Shown one piece after another: positions 35,516 through 44,514 of a stretch of DNA of 64,000 bases. The notes beneath the pieces are model-generated. The model made no database searches. It was not told where the DNA came from and was given only the letters and a program-made list of their open reading frames with translations. The translations under genes and the position numbers were made by a program. The DNA comes from Pseudomonas sp. UYIF39 (GTDB lineage: Bacteria; Pseudomonadota; Gammaproteobacteria; Pseudomonadales; Pseudomonadaceae): assembly GCF_029963765.1 (NCBI RefSeq), contig NZ_JALBYU010000013.1, positions 107,130-171,129 on the forward strand, written 5' to 3'. Within the stretch, counting starts at the first letter, position 1; every line of letters begins with the position of its first letter.

Positions 35516-37381
35516 ATGGCGACTTCTTCACAGGCAACACCTCAGGCTGCGGATTCTGCGCCAGGCGTCTGGCTGGCAACGGCCGATCCGCGCCACTATC
35601 AGCAAGTGGAACAGCGCGTGGTGGGCCAGCTGCTGCAAACGCTGCTGTATGAAAACGTCCTGCCGTATCGCCATTCGCCCCTCGATGGCGGCCAGTACCG
35701 TTTTGTCGTCAGCGGGGTCGATGCGCAGCAGCAACCGGTGGAGTACCACTGCAGCGGATTGCTCAGTGAAAGCTTCGAGCTGATCCGCCTCGACTATGCC
35801 AGTCTCGAGCGCGTAGATGCGTTGGGCGCACGCAGCCGGCCGCACCTTCATCAAGCATTGGCGGAGCTGCTGAGCGAACTTCAGGACAGCCCGCACCTGC
35901 CACGCTTCACCCATGAGCTTGAACAAACGATGCTCAAGGATCTGCAATCGCGCAGTCAGGGTTATCAAGCGGCCAAGCCAACCCATCAACTGGATGTCGA
36001 TGCGCTGGAACAGCACTTCATGGACGCCCACAGCTATCACCCTTGCTACAAATCGCGCATCGGTTTCTCGCTCAAGGACAACGCCCGTTACGGGCCGGAA
36101 TTTGCCGCGCCCATCGCGATTGTCTGGCTGGCCGTCGCCAAATCCTGCGGCGCGATGAACATCTCACGGCACCTGGAATTCGACGGGTTTATCCAGCAGG
36201 AATTCGGACTCCAGCGCTGGCAGCAGCTCTCGGCGAATCTGCGCGATCAAGGCAAGTCGATGGAAGATTACTGGCTGATTCCGGTGCACCCATGGCAGTG
36301 GGAAAACGTCATCGTTCCTGTGTTCTACCCAGAACTGGTTAGCGGTGATGTGATCTATCTGGGCACTACGGATGACCGTTATCAGGCGCAGCAGTCGATC
36401 CGCACCCTGGCCAACGTCACTGAGAAAAAGCGGCCTTACGTCAAGCTCGCGCTGAGCATGACCAATACCTCCAGCACCCGAATTCTGGCCCGGCATACGG
36501 TGATGAACGGCCCGATCATCGCCGACTGGTTGCAGCAGTTGATTGGCAGCGACAGCACCGCTCGCGATCTTGGCTTTGTGATTCTCGGCGAAGTGGTTGG
36601 CGTCAGCTTTGACTACGATCATCTACCCGCCACGCGGATGTCCCAGGCCTACGGCACGATGGGCACCCTGTGGCGCGAGAGCATTCACCATTACCTGCAA
36701 GATGATGAGCAAGCGGTGCCGTTCAATGGTTTGAGCTCCGTGGACAATCGCTACGGCAGCGGCGAACAGACCCCGTTCATCGACGCCTGGATCACTCAGT
36801 ACGGCCTGCACGCCTGGACCCGTCAACTGTTGCAGGTGGCAGTGTCGCCGATCATTCACATGCTGTACGCCGAAGGCATCGGCATGGAATCCCATGGGCA
36901 GAACATCGTCCTGATCGTGAAGCAGGGCTGGCCGCAACGTATTGCCCTGAAAGACTTCCATGACGGGGTGCGCTATTCGCCGCAACACCTGGGGCGCCCC
37001 GATCTGTGCCCGACCCTGGTGCCGCTGCCCGCCAGCCACGCCAAGCTCAATCGCAATTCGTTCATCCTCACCGACGACCTGGAGGCGGTCCGGGATTTTT
37101 CCTGTGATTCGTTCTTTTTCATCGCGCTGGCCGAGATGGCGATCTTCCTGCATCAGCACTATCAGCTCGACGAGGCTCGGTTCTGGAAAATGACCGCCGA
37201 GGTGATCACCACCTACCAGGCTGAACATCCGCAACACCGTCCGCGTTATGCAGCGTTTGATGTTTTCGCGCCGTTCTATGAAGTGGAGGAGCTGACCAAG
37301 CGCCGCCTGCTGGGCGACGGCGAACGTCGTTTCAAATCGGTGCCGAATCCGCTGCACGCCTTCCGGCCGCAATCATGCTGA
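35516..37381 (+). CDS. acsC: NIS siderophore synthetase AcsC (IucA/IucC family)
   Basis: 621 residues. Motifs: IPVHPWQWENVIVP, ALSMTNTSSTRILARHTVMNGP, MLYAEGIGMESHGQNIVLIVK and the C-terminal FhuF-like IucA/IucC extension. One of the two synthetases that assemble citryl-ethanolamine and diaminobutyrate units; which bond it makes I take from homologues and am not certain of. ATG at 35516 lies 8 bases after AAGG; ATGs at 35498 and 35510 are alternatives. Ends 7 bases into acsB. Confidence 0.9.
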   Translation: MATSSQATPQAADSAPGVWLATADPRHYQQVEQRVVGQLLQTLLYENVLPYRHSPLDGGQYRFVVSGVDAQQQPVEYHCSGLLSESFELIRLDYASLERVDALGARSRPHLHQALAELLSELQDSPHLPRFTHELEQTMLKDLQSRSQGYQAAKPTHQLDVDALEQHFMDAHSYHPCYKSRIGFSLKDNARYGPEFAAPIAIVWLAVAKSCGAMNISRHLEFDGFIQQEFGLQRWQQLSANLRDQGKSMEDYWLIPVHPWQWENVIVPVFYPELVSGDVIYLGTTDDRYQAQQSIRTLANVTEKKRPYVKLALSMTNTSSTRILARHTVMNGPIIADWLQQLIGSDSTARDLGFVILGEVVGVSFDYDHLPATRMSQAYGTMGTLWRESIHHYLQDDEQAVPFNGLSSVDNRYGSGEQTPFIDAWITQYGLHAWTRQLLQVAVSPIIHMLYAEGIGMESHGQNIVLIVKQGWPQRIALKDFHDGVRYSPQHLGRPDLCPTLVPLPASHAKLNRNSFILTDDLEAVRDFSCDSFFFIALAEMAIFLHQHYQLDEARFWKMTAEVITTYQAEHPQHRPRYAAFDVFAPFYEVEELTKRRLLGDGERRFKSVPNPLHAFRPQSC

Positions 37382-38148
37382 GGACCAATCTGCTCAAGCA
37401 GAAGCTCAGAACAGGTGAGCCGGTCTACGGCCTGATCAGCTCGATTCCGTCGCCTGCGGCCATCGAGCTGATCGCCGAGGCGGGTTTTGATTTTGTGATC
37501 ATCGATATGGAACACGTGCTGATCAATCCCGAGACCGTGGAGAACATGATCCGCACCGCCGAGAGTTACGCGATGACCCCGCTGGTGCGGGTGGCGGATC
37601 TCAACCCGAAAACCCTGCTGCGCCTGCTCGATGGCGGTGCCCAGGGCATTGTCTTGCCGATGATCGAAGGCCCTGAACCCCTGGCCGAAAGCATTCGTGC
37701 CTGCAAATACCACCCGCAGGGCACCCGCAGCCTGAATGCCGGGCGCCCCGGTGCCTTTGGCAAACACAGCCTGGCGGAGTACGTCGCACTGGCCAACGAG
37801 CAAATCATGGTCGTGGCGATGATCGAAAGTGCCGAAGGTGTGCGGCGGGCGGCAGAGATTGCCTCCGTGCCCGGCCTCGACATGATCCTCGAAGGGGCCG
37901 CCGACTTATCGCAATCGATGGGCATACCCTGGCAGATCGACCGGCCCGAGGTGCAGCAAGCGCTGCTCTCCAGCTGGCAAGCGGCGAGTGCCGCGGGCGT
38001 GCCGTATTGCGCGATTCCACGTCAGCCGGGCGACCACGAACGGTGGTTGGCTCGGGGCGTAAAAAGTTTTGTTTTGGGTGACGAGCGTGGCATCGCTTTT
38101 CGTGCCCTCCAGGCCAGATTGGCCGCCACTTCAGCAGAAGGAAAATAA
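37375..38148 (+). CDS. acsB: HpcH/HpaI-family lyase AcsB (SbnG-like citrate synthase candidate)
   Basis: 257-residue TIM-barrel protein. Seen: IIDMEH (residues 42-47), VRVADLN with Arg72, LPMIEGPEP, metal ligands Glu151 in AMIESAEG and Asp177 in EGAADLSQ. The family contains class II aldolases, and the staphyloferrin B enzyme SbnG, a dedicated citrate synthase, belongs to it. By analogy AcsB may supply citrate for AcsD from oxaloacetate and acetyl-CoA; this is inference. Overlaps acsC by 7 bases. Confidence 0.87.
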   Translation: MLRTNLLKQKLRTGEPVYGLISSIPSPAAIELIAEAGFDFVIIDMEHVLINPETVENMIRTAESYAMTPLVRVADLNPKTLLRLLDGGAQGIVLPMIEGPEPLAESIRACKYHPQGTRSLNAGRPGAFGKHSLAEYVALANEQIMVVAMIESAEGVRRAAEIASVPGLDMILEGAADLSQSMGIPWQIDRPEVQQALLSSWQAASAAGVPYCAIPRQPGDHERWLARGVKSFVLGDERGIAFRALQARLAATSAEGK

Positions 38149-38152
38149 TCGG

Positions 38153-40000
38153 ATGAACTTCACCACAATGGCCGCCGACAGGGTGATGCAGGATCTGGTC
38201 GATTGTTTGCTGGCCGAACATTTTTTCGGGACCGAGCCGCTGAATCTGGTGACGCCCTCGTCATCGGCGGATCAGCCGTTTACCGGGTTGAGCGCCGAAC
38301 AACGAATCTGGGAATGGCCCAGCGATCCCCAAGGTTGCATCGTCATTGCACTGCGTCCCGGCATTACCCAGCAATGGGAGAAAGTGCCGGGCACGCCGGT
38401 TTGGGCGCGACAGAATGACCAGCTGACCGCGCTGTCACCCGAGGCTTTCACGACCCAGGTATTGGCAGGGATGACCGATCGCTACCCGGACAATGAAAAA
38501 GGCTTCGCCCTGTTTCTGGATGTGCTGCGCACCAGCGTCCGGCAAACCGAGTTGTCCCTGGCCCATCGGGTCGACAGCGAACGCTTGCTGGAAAAAAGCA
38601 ACGCGGACTTTTTCCTGGCGATGGAGCAGTGGGCTTCGTTGCGTGATCGTCCCTACCATCCGCTGGCCAAGGCCAAGCAGGGTTTGGATGACGCGGAATA
38701 TCAGCAGTATCAGGCGGAGTTCGCCCGTCCGGTGGCACTCAATTGGGTTGCGGTCGATCGCACGTTGCTGCAATGCGGCGACGGCGTAACGGACCTGGCA
38801 CAGAGTTATCCCGCCCAGTACCTGTTGCCGCCGCTGTTGCAGGCCAACTTGCAACAAGAGCTGCAGCAGCGGGGCATTGCCCAGAGCCACATCGCGCTGC
38901 CGGTGCACCCGTGGCAGTTCGAACACGTGCTGGAGGCACAGCTCGGCGACGCTTTCACCAAGGGTGATTGCCATCGACTGGACTTCACCGACGGTGATTT
39001 TTTCGCCACCTCGTCGTTACGCTCGATGACCCCGTGCTTCAACAGTGCCGATTACCTCAAGTTGCCGATGGCGATCTACTCGTTGGGCGCGTCGCGTTAT
39101 TTACCCGCAGTAAAAATGATCAACGGCGGCTTGAGCGAGGCGCTGCTGCGTCAGGCACTGAGCAAAGATCAAACCCTGCAACAGTCGCTGCACCTGTGCG
39201 ACGAAACCAAATGGTGGGCGTTCATGCCGCCAGACGCGACGCTGTTCGACGAAGCGCCGCGTCACCTGTCGGCCATGGTGCGCGGCTATCCGCCCGTGCT
39301 GCTCGAAGACCCGGACTGCCGACTGGTGCCCATGGCGGCATTGGGCACACCGCTGCCGGGCAGTAATCAACACTTCTTCGATGACTGGATGGGCTACCGC
39401 CAACTGCCGGCCAACGCTGCGTCGGTGATGACGCTGTTCCGCGAGCTGTGCCACAGCTTCTTCGATATCAACCTGCGGATGTTCCGCATCGGCATGCTCG
39501 GAGAAATTCACGGTCAGAACGCGGTGCTGGTGTGGAAGGCCGGTTACGCCCAGGGCTTGCTGTTGCGCGACCACGATTCGTTGCGCATCTTCGTGCCGTG
39601 GCTGGAACGCAACGGTCTGGCCGACCCGGCTTACCGGTTGAAGAATGGGCACGCCAACACGCTGTACCACGAGCGCCCTGAAGACCTGCTGTTCTGGTTG
39701 CAGACCCTGGGCATTCAGGTCAACTTCCGCGCCATCATCGATACGCTGGCTGAGGTCTACGCATTGCCGGCGACCGGGTTATGGACGGCGATGGGCGAAG
39801 TGCTCAACGAGTTGATCGACACCCTCGAGTTTGACGCCGAGGCGCGGGTCATGATCAAGCATCAGCTGTTCGAAGCGCCACATTGGCCGCAGAAATTGCT
39901 GCTCACCCCGATGATCGAACGCGCGGGTGGCCCTGGCAGCATGCCGTTTGGCAAAGGGCAGGTGGTCAACCCGTTTCACAGGCTCGATCGCAATGCCTGA
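38153..40000 (+). CDS. acsA: NIS siderophore synthetase AcsA (IucA/IucC family)
   Basis: 615 residues; third IucA/IucC synthetase of the locus. Motifs: ALPVHPWQFEHVLEA, TSSLRSMTP, AVKMINGG, and MLGEIHGQNAVLVWK. Works with AcsC on citryl-ethanolamine and diaminobutyrate; two 2-oxoglutarate units are thought to close spontaneously. ATG at 38153 follows AGAAGGAAAATAATCGG. Its stop overlaps cbrA by 8 bases, joining synthesis and uptake genes in one transcript. Confidence 0.9.
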   Translation: MNFTTMAADRVMQDLVDCLLAEHFFGTEPLNLVTPSSSADQPFTGLSAEQRIWEWPSDPQGCIVIALRPGITQQWEKVPGTPVWARQNDQLTALSPEAFTTQVLAGMTDRYPDNEKGFALFLDVLRTSVRQTELSLAHRVDSERLLEKSNADFFLAMEQWASLRDRPYHPLAKAKQGLDDAEYQQYQAEFARPVALNWVAVDRTLLQCGDGVTDLAQSYPAQYLLPPLLQANLQQELQQRGIAQSHIALPVHPWQFEHVLEAQLGDAFTKGDCHRLDFTDGDFFATSSLRSMTPCFNSADYLKLPMAIYSLGASRYLPAVKMINGGLSEALLRQALSKDQTLQQSLHLCDETKWWAFMPPDATLFDEAPRHLSAMVRGYPPVLLEDPDCRLVPMAALGTPLPGSNQHFFDDWMGYRQLPANAASVMTLFRELCHSFFDINLRMFRIGMLGEIHGQNAVLVWKAGYAQGLLLRDHDSLRIFVPWLERNGLADPAYRLKNGHANTLYHERPEDLLFWLQTLGIQVNFRAIIDTLAEVYALPATGLWTAMGEVLNELIDTLEFDAEARVMIKHQLFEAPHWPQKLLLTPMIERAGGPGSMPFGKGQVVNPFHRLDRNA

Positions 40001-40913
40001 ACCGCGACGTGAACCCTCCAGGCGCACGCTGTTGCGCCTGTCCCTGGGGGCGCTCGCCCTCAGGTTTTCCGTGCCGGCGTGGGCCGAGGCCGACGCCGCG
40101 CCGTTGCGGGTGATCACCTTGTTTCAGGGCGCCACCGACAGCGCCGTGGTGTTGGGCGTGACCCCGTGCGGCGTGGTCGATTCCTGGAGCGAAAAACCGA
40201 CCTATCGTTACTTGCGCGCAGCACTGGGCGCTGTGCCCCATGTCGGGTTGGAGACCCAGCCCAGTCTTGAAGACATCGCGTTGCTCAAGCCGGACTTGAT
40301 CGTTGCCTCGCGCTTTCGCCATGAGCGCATTGCACCGTTACTCAAGCAGATCGCCCCGGTGCTGATGCTGGAGGAAGTGTTTGAATTCAAAAAGACCCTG
40401 GCACTGATGGGTGCTGCATTAAACCAGCAACAGAGGGCCGACGAGATTCTGAACCGATGGCAGCAACGCGTGGCACAACTGTGTGAGCAACTGCAGCAGA
40501 CATTTGCCGGACGCTGGCCGCCCACGGTGTCGATTCTGGACATCCGCGAAGACCATATCCGCAGTTATTTGCCGGCGAGTTTTCCGGGCTCCGTGCTCAG
40601 CGAACTGGGATTCAACTGGAGTGACAGCAGCCGGGAGGCGAGCGGGGTGTCGATCAAACTCACCAGCAAGGAAAGCCTTGCGGTGGTGAATGCCGACATC
40701 TTTTTTGTGTTCCTGCGCGCACAGAACGCGGCGGTGCAACGCAACTACGAGAGCCTGGTGCAACACCCGTTGTGGAAGCAGATGCGTGCCCCGCAGCAAG
40801 GACAGGTGTGGCAAGTCGATGGTGTCGCCTGGAGTCTGTCGGGCGGGATGTTGGGGGCGAACCTGATGCTTGACGACGTGGCCCGCGTGGCCGCCGCGCA
40901 GGTGGCCTCATGA
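39993..40913 (+). CDS. cbrA: Ferric achromobactin-binding periplasmic protein CbrA
   Basis: 306 residues; cluster A-8 (FecB/BtuF-type) solute-binding protein. The N-terminus carries a twin-arginine signal (PSRRTLLRLSLGALAL), suggesting Tat export. The body has TPCGVVDSWSEKPTYRYLR, LLKPDLIVASRFRHERIAPLLKQIAPVL and a helical backbone. Delivers the siderophore from the receptor to the CbrBC permease. ATG at 39993 overlaps acsA. Confidence 0.9.
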   Translation: MPEPRREPSRRTLLRLSLGALALRFSVPAWAEADAAPLRVITLFQGATDSAVVLGVTPCGVVDSWSEKPTYRYLRAALGAVPHVGLETQPSLEDIALLKPDLIVASRFRHERIAPLLKQIAPVLMLEEVFEFKKTLALMGAALNQQQRADEILNRWQQRVAQLCEQLQQTFAGRWPPTVSILDIREDHIRSYLPASFPGSVLSELGFNWSDSSREASGVSIKLTSKESLAVVNADIFFVFLRAQNAAVQRNYESLVQHPLWKQMRAPQQGQVWQVDGVAWSLSGGMLGANLMLDDVARVAAAQVAS

Positions 40914-40929
40914 GCTCGGGAGTCAAGCT

Positions 40930-41907
40930 GTGCAGTGCGGGTGTCGTGTTGCTGCTGTGCTGCTGTGCTGCGTGTTAAGCCTGGCGGTCGGTGCGACCTG
41001 GATTCCACTGCCACAGATTGCCGCGGCGTTTGTCCATCCCGACCCGCTGAGTATGAGTCATGTGCTGGTGGCCACCACGCGTCTGTCGCGCACCCTGATG
41101 GCGATTTCCGTAGGCGCCAGCCTGGCGGTCGCGGGCGCCCTGATGCAGGCACTGACCCGCAATCCGTTGGCGTCACCCGGGCTGTTCGGGATCAATGCCG
41201 GTGCGACTTTTTTTATCATCCTGTTTTCCTCGATTTTCTCGCTGTCATCCCCGGACGCCTGGCTATGGTCGGCGTTCATTGGCGCCGCCGTGGCGGGTTG
41301 TCTGGTGTGGCTGATCGGCAACATGGGGCAAGGCAGTCTCAGTCCGCTGCGCATCGTGCTGGCGGGCGCGGCGATCGCCGCGTTGTTCTCCGCCTTCAGC
41401 CAGGCGCTGCTGGTGGTGAATCAGGATGGCTTGGACACGGTGCTTTTCTGGATGGCCGGTTCGTTGTCCAAACGCAACCTGTCGAACGCCGCACCCTTAT
41501 TGCTGACTGATGTGTTCGGGTTGTCGGGGGCGCTGTTGCTGGCCGGGCAGGTCAACGTACTGCACGCCGGGGAAGAGATTGCCATGGGCCTGGGGCAGCG
41601 AACCGGCCTGATCCGGCTGCTGATGAGCGTGCTGGTGATCTGTCTCGCGGGCAGCGCGGTGGCGTTGGCCGGCAGCATTGGTTTCATTGGTCTTCTGGTG
41701 CCGCACATGGTGCGCAAGGAGTTGTCCATCGACCATCGCTGGTTGCTGCCTGGTTGTGCGCTGCTCGGCGCCATTCTTCTGCTGTTGGCGGACACGCTGT
41801 CGCGGGTTTTGATCCTGCCTCAGGAGGTGCCGGTGGGGGTGATGACGGCGCTGTTCGGCGCACCGTTTTTCATCATGTTGGCCCGGCGTGGAGGTCGTTA
41901 TGGATAG
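40930..41907 (+). CDS. cbrB: FecCD-type permease CbrB, start region disturbed by an 8-bp repeat
   Basis: FecCD/BtuC-type inner-membrane permease with about 9-10 spans; seen: TRLSRTLMAISVGASLAVAGALMQ, TRNPLASPGLFGINAGA, GSIGFIGLLVPHMVRKEL. In this frame translation can begin at GTG 40930 (325 residues). The ATG at 40910, which overlaps the cbrA stop like other joins here, instead runs into a stop at 40976. The two frames would fuse if one 8-base unit of the TGCTGCTG repeat at 40950-40971 were lost. So the gene may be phase-variable, weakly translated, or the repeat may be an assembly error. Confidence 0.85.
   Translation: MQCGCRVAAVLLCCVLSLAVGATWIPLPQIAAAFVHPDPLSMSHVLVATTRLSRTLMAISVGASLAVAGALMQALTRNPLASPGLFGINAGATFFIILFSSIFSLSSPDAWLWSAFIGAAVAGCLVWLIGNMGQGSLSPLRIVLAGAAIAALFSAFSQALLVVNQDGLDTVLFWMAGSLSKRNLSNAAPLLLTDVFGLSGALLLAGQVNVLHAGEEIAMGLGQRTGLIRLLMSVLVICLAGSAVALAGSIGFIGLLVPHMVRKELSIDHRWLLPGCALLGAILLLLADTLSRVLILPQEVPVGVMTALFGAPFFIMLARRGGRYG
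40950..40971 (+). repeat. TGCTGCTG octamer tandem repeat in the cbrB start region
   Basis: Two full octamers (40950-40957, 40958-40965) and six bases of a third. Unit length is not a multiple of three, so slippage changes the reading frame. Confidence 0.9.
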
Positions 41908-42931
41908 GGTGGTGACCTGGCGCCGAGGCGGGTATTCCCGGCGGGTCAACCTTTCAACGTGGTGGCGGTTGGCAACGGCGCTGGTGCTGACGGTGCTAGT
42001 GACGCTCGGCTCGTTATCGTTGGGGAAAGTCATCCTTTCGCCCCTTGAGGTGATGCGAATCCTGTTTTCCAGTCAGGACGCCAGCCTGACGTTGATCGTC
42101 GAGCAACTGCGCTTTCCACGTATTGTGCTGGCGGCACTGGTGGGGGCTGCTTTGTCGGTGTCCGGGCTGATCCTGCAAAGCATCATCCGCAACCCGCTGG
42201 CATCGCCGGACCTGCTCGGCATCACCAGCGGTGCCAGCGCCGCCGCCGTGCTTTACCTGTCGTTCTTGTCCACGACGCTGGGGCAACAGTTTCTGCCCCT
42301 GGCCGCGATGCTCGGTGCGGCTCTGGCAACATTGGCCATTTATCTGCTGGCCTGGAAACAGGGGGCCTCACCGCTGCGGCTGGTGCTGATCGGCGTGGGC
42401 GTCTCGGCGATGTTGATGGCGGCGACCACTTTCATTCTGGTGTTCAGTCCGCTGACCACCACTCTGTCGGCCTACGTCTGGCTGACGGGCAGCGTGTACG
42501 GCGCCAGTTGGCCCGAACCGCTGGCGCTGGCGGGCTGGTTGTTGGGTATTTGCCCGCTGCTGGTGCTGCTGGCCCGTCAGGTGATGGTGCAACAGTTGGA
42601 TGACAACCTGGCCCAGGGCATCGGCGTGCGTGTGCAATGGCTGCGGGCGGGTTTGTTGCTGGTGAGTGTGGCGTTGGCCGGGGCAGCCATTGCCTGGGGT
42701 GGGGCCATCGCCTTTGTCGGGCTAATTGCGCCGCACATTGCCAAGCGTCTGGTGGTACCCGGTTTCGCTGGGCAGGCCGTGATGGCGGCCCTGGTCGGAG
42801 CCAATCTGGTGATGCTGGCGGACTTGGTCGGACGCACGCTGTTTTTGCCCCTGGATCTGCCGGCCGGGATCTTTGTCGCGGTGCTGGGCACGCCCTTTTT
42901 TCTCTATTTGTTGATTAAACAACGTCATTAA
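41900..42931 (+). CDS. cbrC: FecCD-type permease CbrC
   Basis: 343 residues, second permease of the importer. After a basic start (MDRVVTWRRGGYSRRV) come about nine spans with RFPRIVLAALVGAALSVSGLILQ, RNPLASPDLLGITSGAS, and the coupling-loop region GAIAFVGLIAPHIAKRLV that contacts the ATPase. ATG at 41900 overlaps the end of cbrB by 8 bases. Confidence 0.92.
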   Translation: MDRVVTWRRGGYSRRVNLSTWWRLATALVLTVLVTLGSLSLGKVILSPLEVMRILFSSQDASLTLIVEQLRFPRIVLAALVGAALSVSGLILQSIIRNPLASPDLLGITSGASAAAVLYLSFLSTTLGQQFLPLAAMLGAALATLAIYLLAWKQGASPLRLVLIGVGVSAMLMAATTFILVFSPLTTTLSAYVWLTGSVYGASWPEPLALAGWLLGICPLLVLLARQVMVQQLDDNLAQGIGVRVQWLRAGLLLVSVALAGAAIAWGGAIAFVGLIAPHIAKRLVVPGFAGQAVMAALVGANLVMLADLVGRTLFLPLDLPAGIFVAVLGTPFFLYLLIKQRH

Positions 42932-42943
42932 GGAATTCAACGT

Positions 42944-43735
42944 ATGACGTCGATTGCAAGTCGCGGCCTGACCCTGAGTTATCAGCGCCAGGTGATTATT
43001 GACGCGCTGGACATGCAACTGCCCAAGGGCAAGATCTCGGTGCTGATTGGCAGTAATGGCTGCGGCAAAAGCACCTTGCTCAGATCCTTTGCCCGACTGC
43101 TGAAACCGCAGCAAGGTTCGGTGATTCTCAACGGTGTGGATATCCAGCAAAAATCCACAGCGGCGGTGGCGCGTGAGTTGGCCATCCTGCCTCAGACACC
43201 GACGGCGCCGGAGGGCATTACCGTTCGCCAACTCGTGGCTCTGGGTCGATACCCTTATCAGAGCTGGATGCAGCAGTGGTCGACCGAGGATGAAGCCATG
43301 GTCAATCGCGCGCTGACGCAGACCAGTCTGCAGGCGCTGGCGGATCGACCGGTGGATGCCTTGTCCGGTGGCCAGCGCCAGCGTGCGTGGATCGCCATGA
43401 CCCTGGCCCAGGACACCGGCATTGTGCTGCTGGATGAGCCGACAACCTTCCTCGACCTGGCTCACCAGATTGAAGTGCTGGATCTGCTGCGCGACCTCAA
43501 TCGGCTCGAGAACAAAACCATCATCATGGTGCTTCACGATCTCAACCTGGCCTGTCGTTATGCGGACCATATGGTCGCGGTGCATGAGCGTACGGCATTT
43601 GCCCAGGGCCGGCCTGAGGACGTCTTGACTCAGGCGCTGGTCAAAACGGTGTTCGACCTCAACTGCAGGATTATTCCTGACCCGTTCTTTGGTACGCCGA
43701 TGTGCATCCCGTTTGGTCGGGAACTGCCGCAATGA
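42944..43735 (+). CDS. cbrD: ABC transporter ATPase CbrD
   Basis: 263 residues. Walker A GSNGCGKSTLL, Q-loop LPQTPTAPEG, signature LSGGQRQRAW, Walker B GIVLLDEPTTFLD and switch His in MVLHDLNLA. Powers import of ferric achromobactin through CbrBC. ATG at 42944 follows AAGGAATTC, the only clear ribosome site with a gap in this part of the locus. The stop overlaps the next ATG. Confidence 0.94.
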   Translation: MTSIASRGLTLSYQRQVIIDALDMQLPKGKISVLIGSNGCGKSTLLRSFARLLKPQQGSVILNGVDIQQKSTAAVARELAILPQTPTAPEGITVRQLVALGRYPYQSWMQQWSTEDEAMVNRALTQTSLQALADRPVDALSGGQRQRAWIAMTLAQDTGIVLLDEPTTFLDLAHQIEVLDLLRDLNRLENKTIIMVLHDLNLACRYADHMVAVHERTAFAQGRPEDVLTQALVKTVFDLNCRIIPDPFFGTPMCIPFGRELPQ

Positions 43736-44514
43736 GTCTGGCTCGTTACTTCACCGCGCAAGAGTGGAGCGTACTGGGCAGTGGGTTGCGGTTGAAGGAC
43801 GGCGCCGAACGTGACCCATTACGCTCGCTGATGGCGCGTGATCTGTTGCAGGAGGATGTGTGCGAGCGTTTGCTGGACGCATTGAGTCCGGTCATTGGCT
43901 CACCGTCGCGGGCGATCACCGCCTCGCTGCTGGGTAAGCGCCTGTCGTTCCTGGCCACCGGCGCCTGTTTGTACGCCATGTCGGTGTACGACAAAGGACT
44001 GCTGCTGTCGCCGGACAACACGGTGATCGAATACGGCCACGATGACGGGCTGTGGACGTCTTCGATGCCGCTGACTCATTCCCTGCCGCTGACGTACGGG
44101 GCAGGTGAGCGCGAGGCCTGGCGGGAAGCCCTGGTGCAGTCACTGTTTGCCGGGCTGTTGAAGCCGCTGTGGCAAACCTTCAACCGTGTGAGTGGCGTTT
44201 CCCGGCGCATCCTCTGGGAAAACACCGCTGTGCGGGTGTATTCGCTGTACGAAAAACGCATGGCGAAAATCGACGAGCCGTCGGTACGCGAACGCTATGA
44301 AGCGGACTTCAGGTGGTTGCTGACTCAGGCAGAACCTGCGCTGTTCGGCCTCGATTACAACCCGCTGAGCCATTTCCACCGACCGCCGACGCTGGTCGAC
44401 GAGGGGCAGCGCAGCATTCGCTTTCGGCGAACCTGCTGCTTCTACTACCTGGCTACTGAGCCCGCTGAATATTGTTCGACCTGCCCACTGCTGCGTCCGG
44501 GGAAATGCCGATGA
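43732..44514 (+). CDS. FhuF-like siderophore-iron reductase
   Basis: 260 residues. The C-terminus carries CC (235-236), 11 residues, then CSTC (248-251), the 2Fe-2S arrangement of FhuF ferric-siderophore reductases, with one residue more between the cysteines than I recall for E. coli FhuF. It would release iron from imported ferric achromobactin by reduction. ATG overlaps the cbrD stop (ATGA), and the next gene overlaps its own stop, so it belongs to the importer transcript. Confidence 0.84.
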   Translation: MSLARYFTAQEWSVLGSGLRLKDGAERDPLRSLMARDLLQEDVCERLLDALSPVIGSPSRAITASLLGKRLSFLATGACLYAMSVYDKGLLLSPDNTVIEYGHDDGLWTSSMPLTHSLPLTYGAGEREAWREALVQSLFAGLLKPLWQTFNRVSGVSRRILWENTAVRVYSLYEKRMAKIDEPSVRERYEADFRWLLTQAEPALFGLDYNPLSHFHRPPTLVDEGQRSIRFRRTCCFYYLATEPAEYCSTCPLLRPGKCR

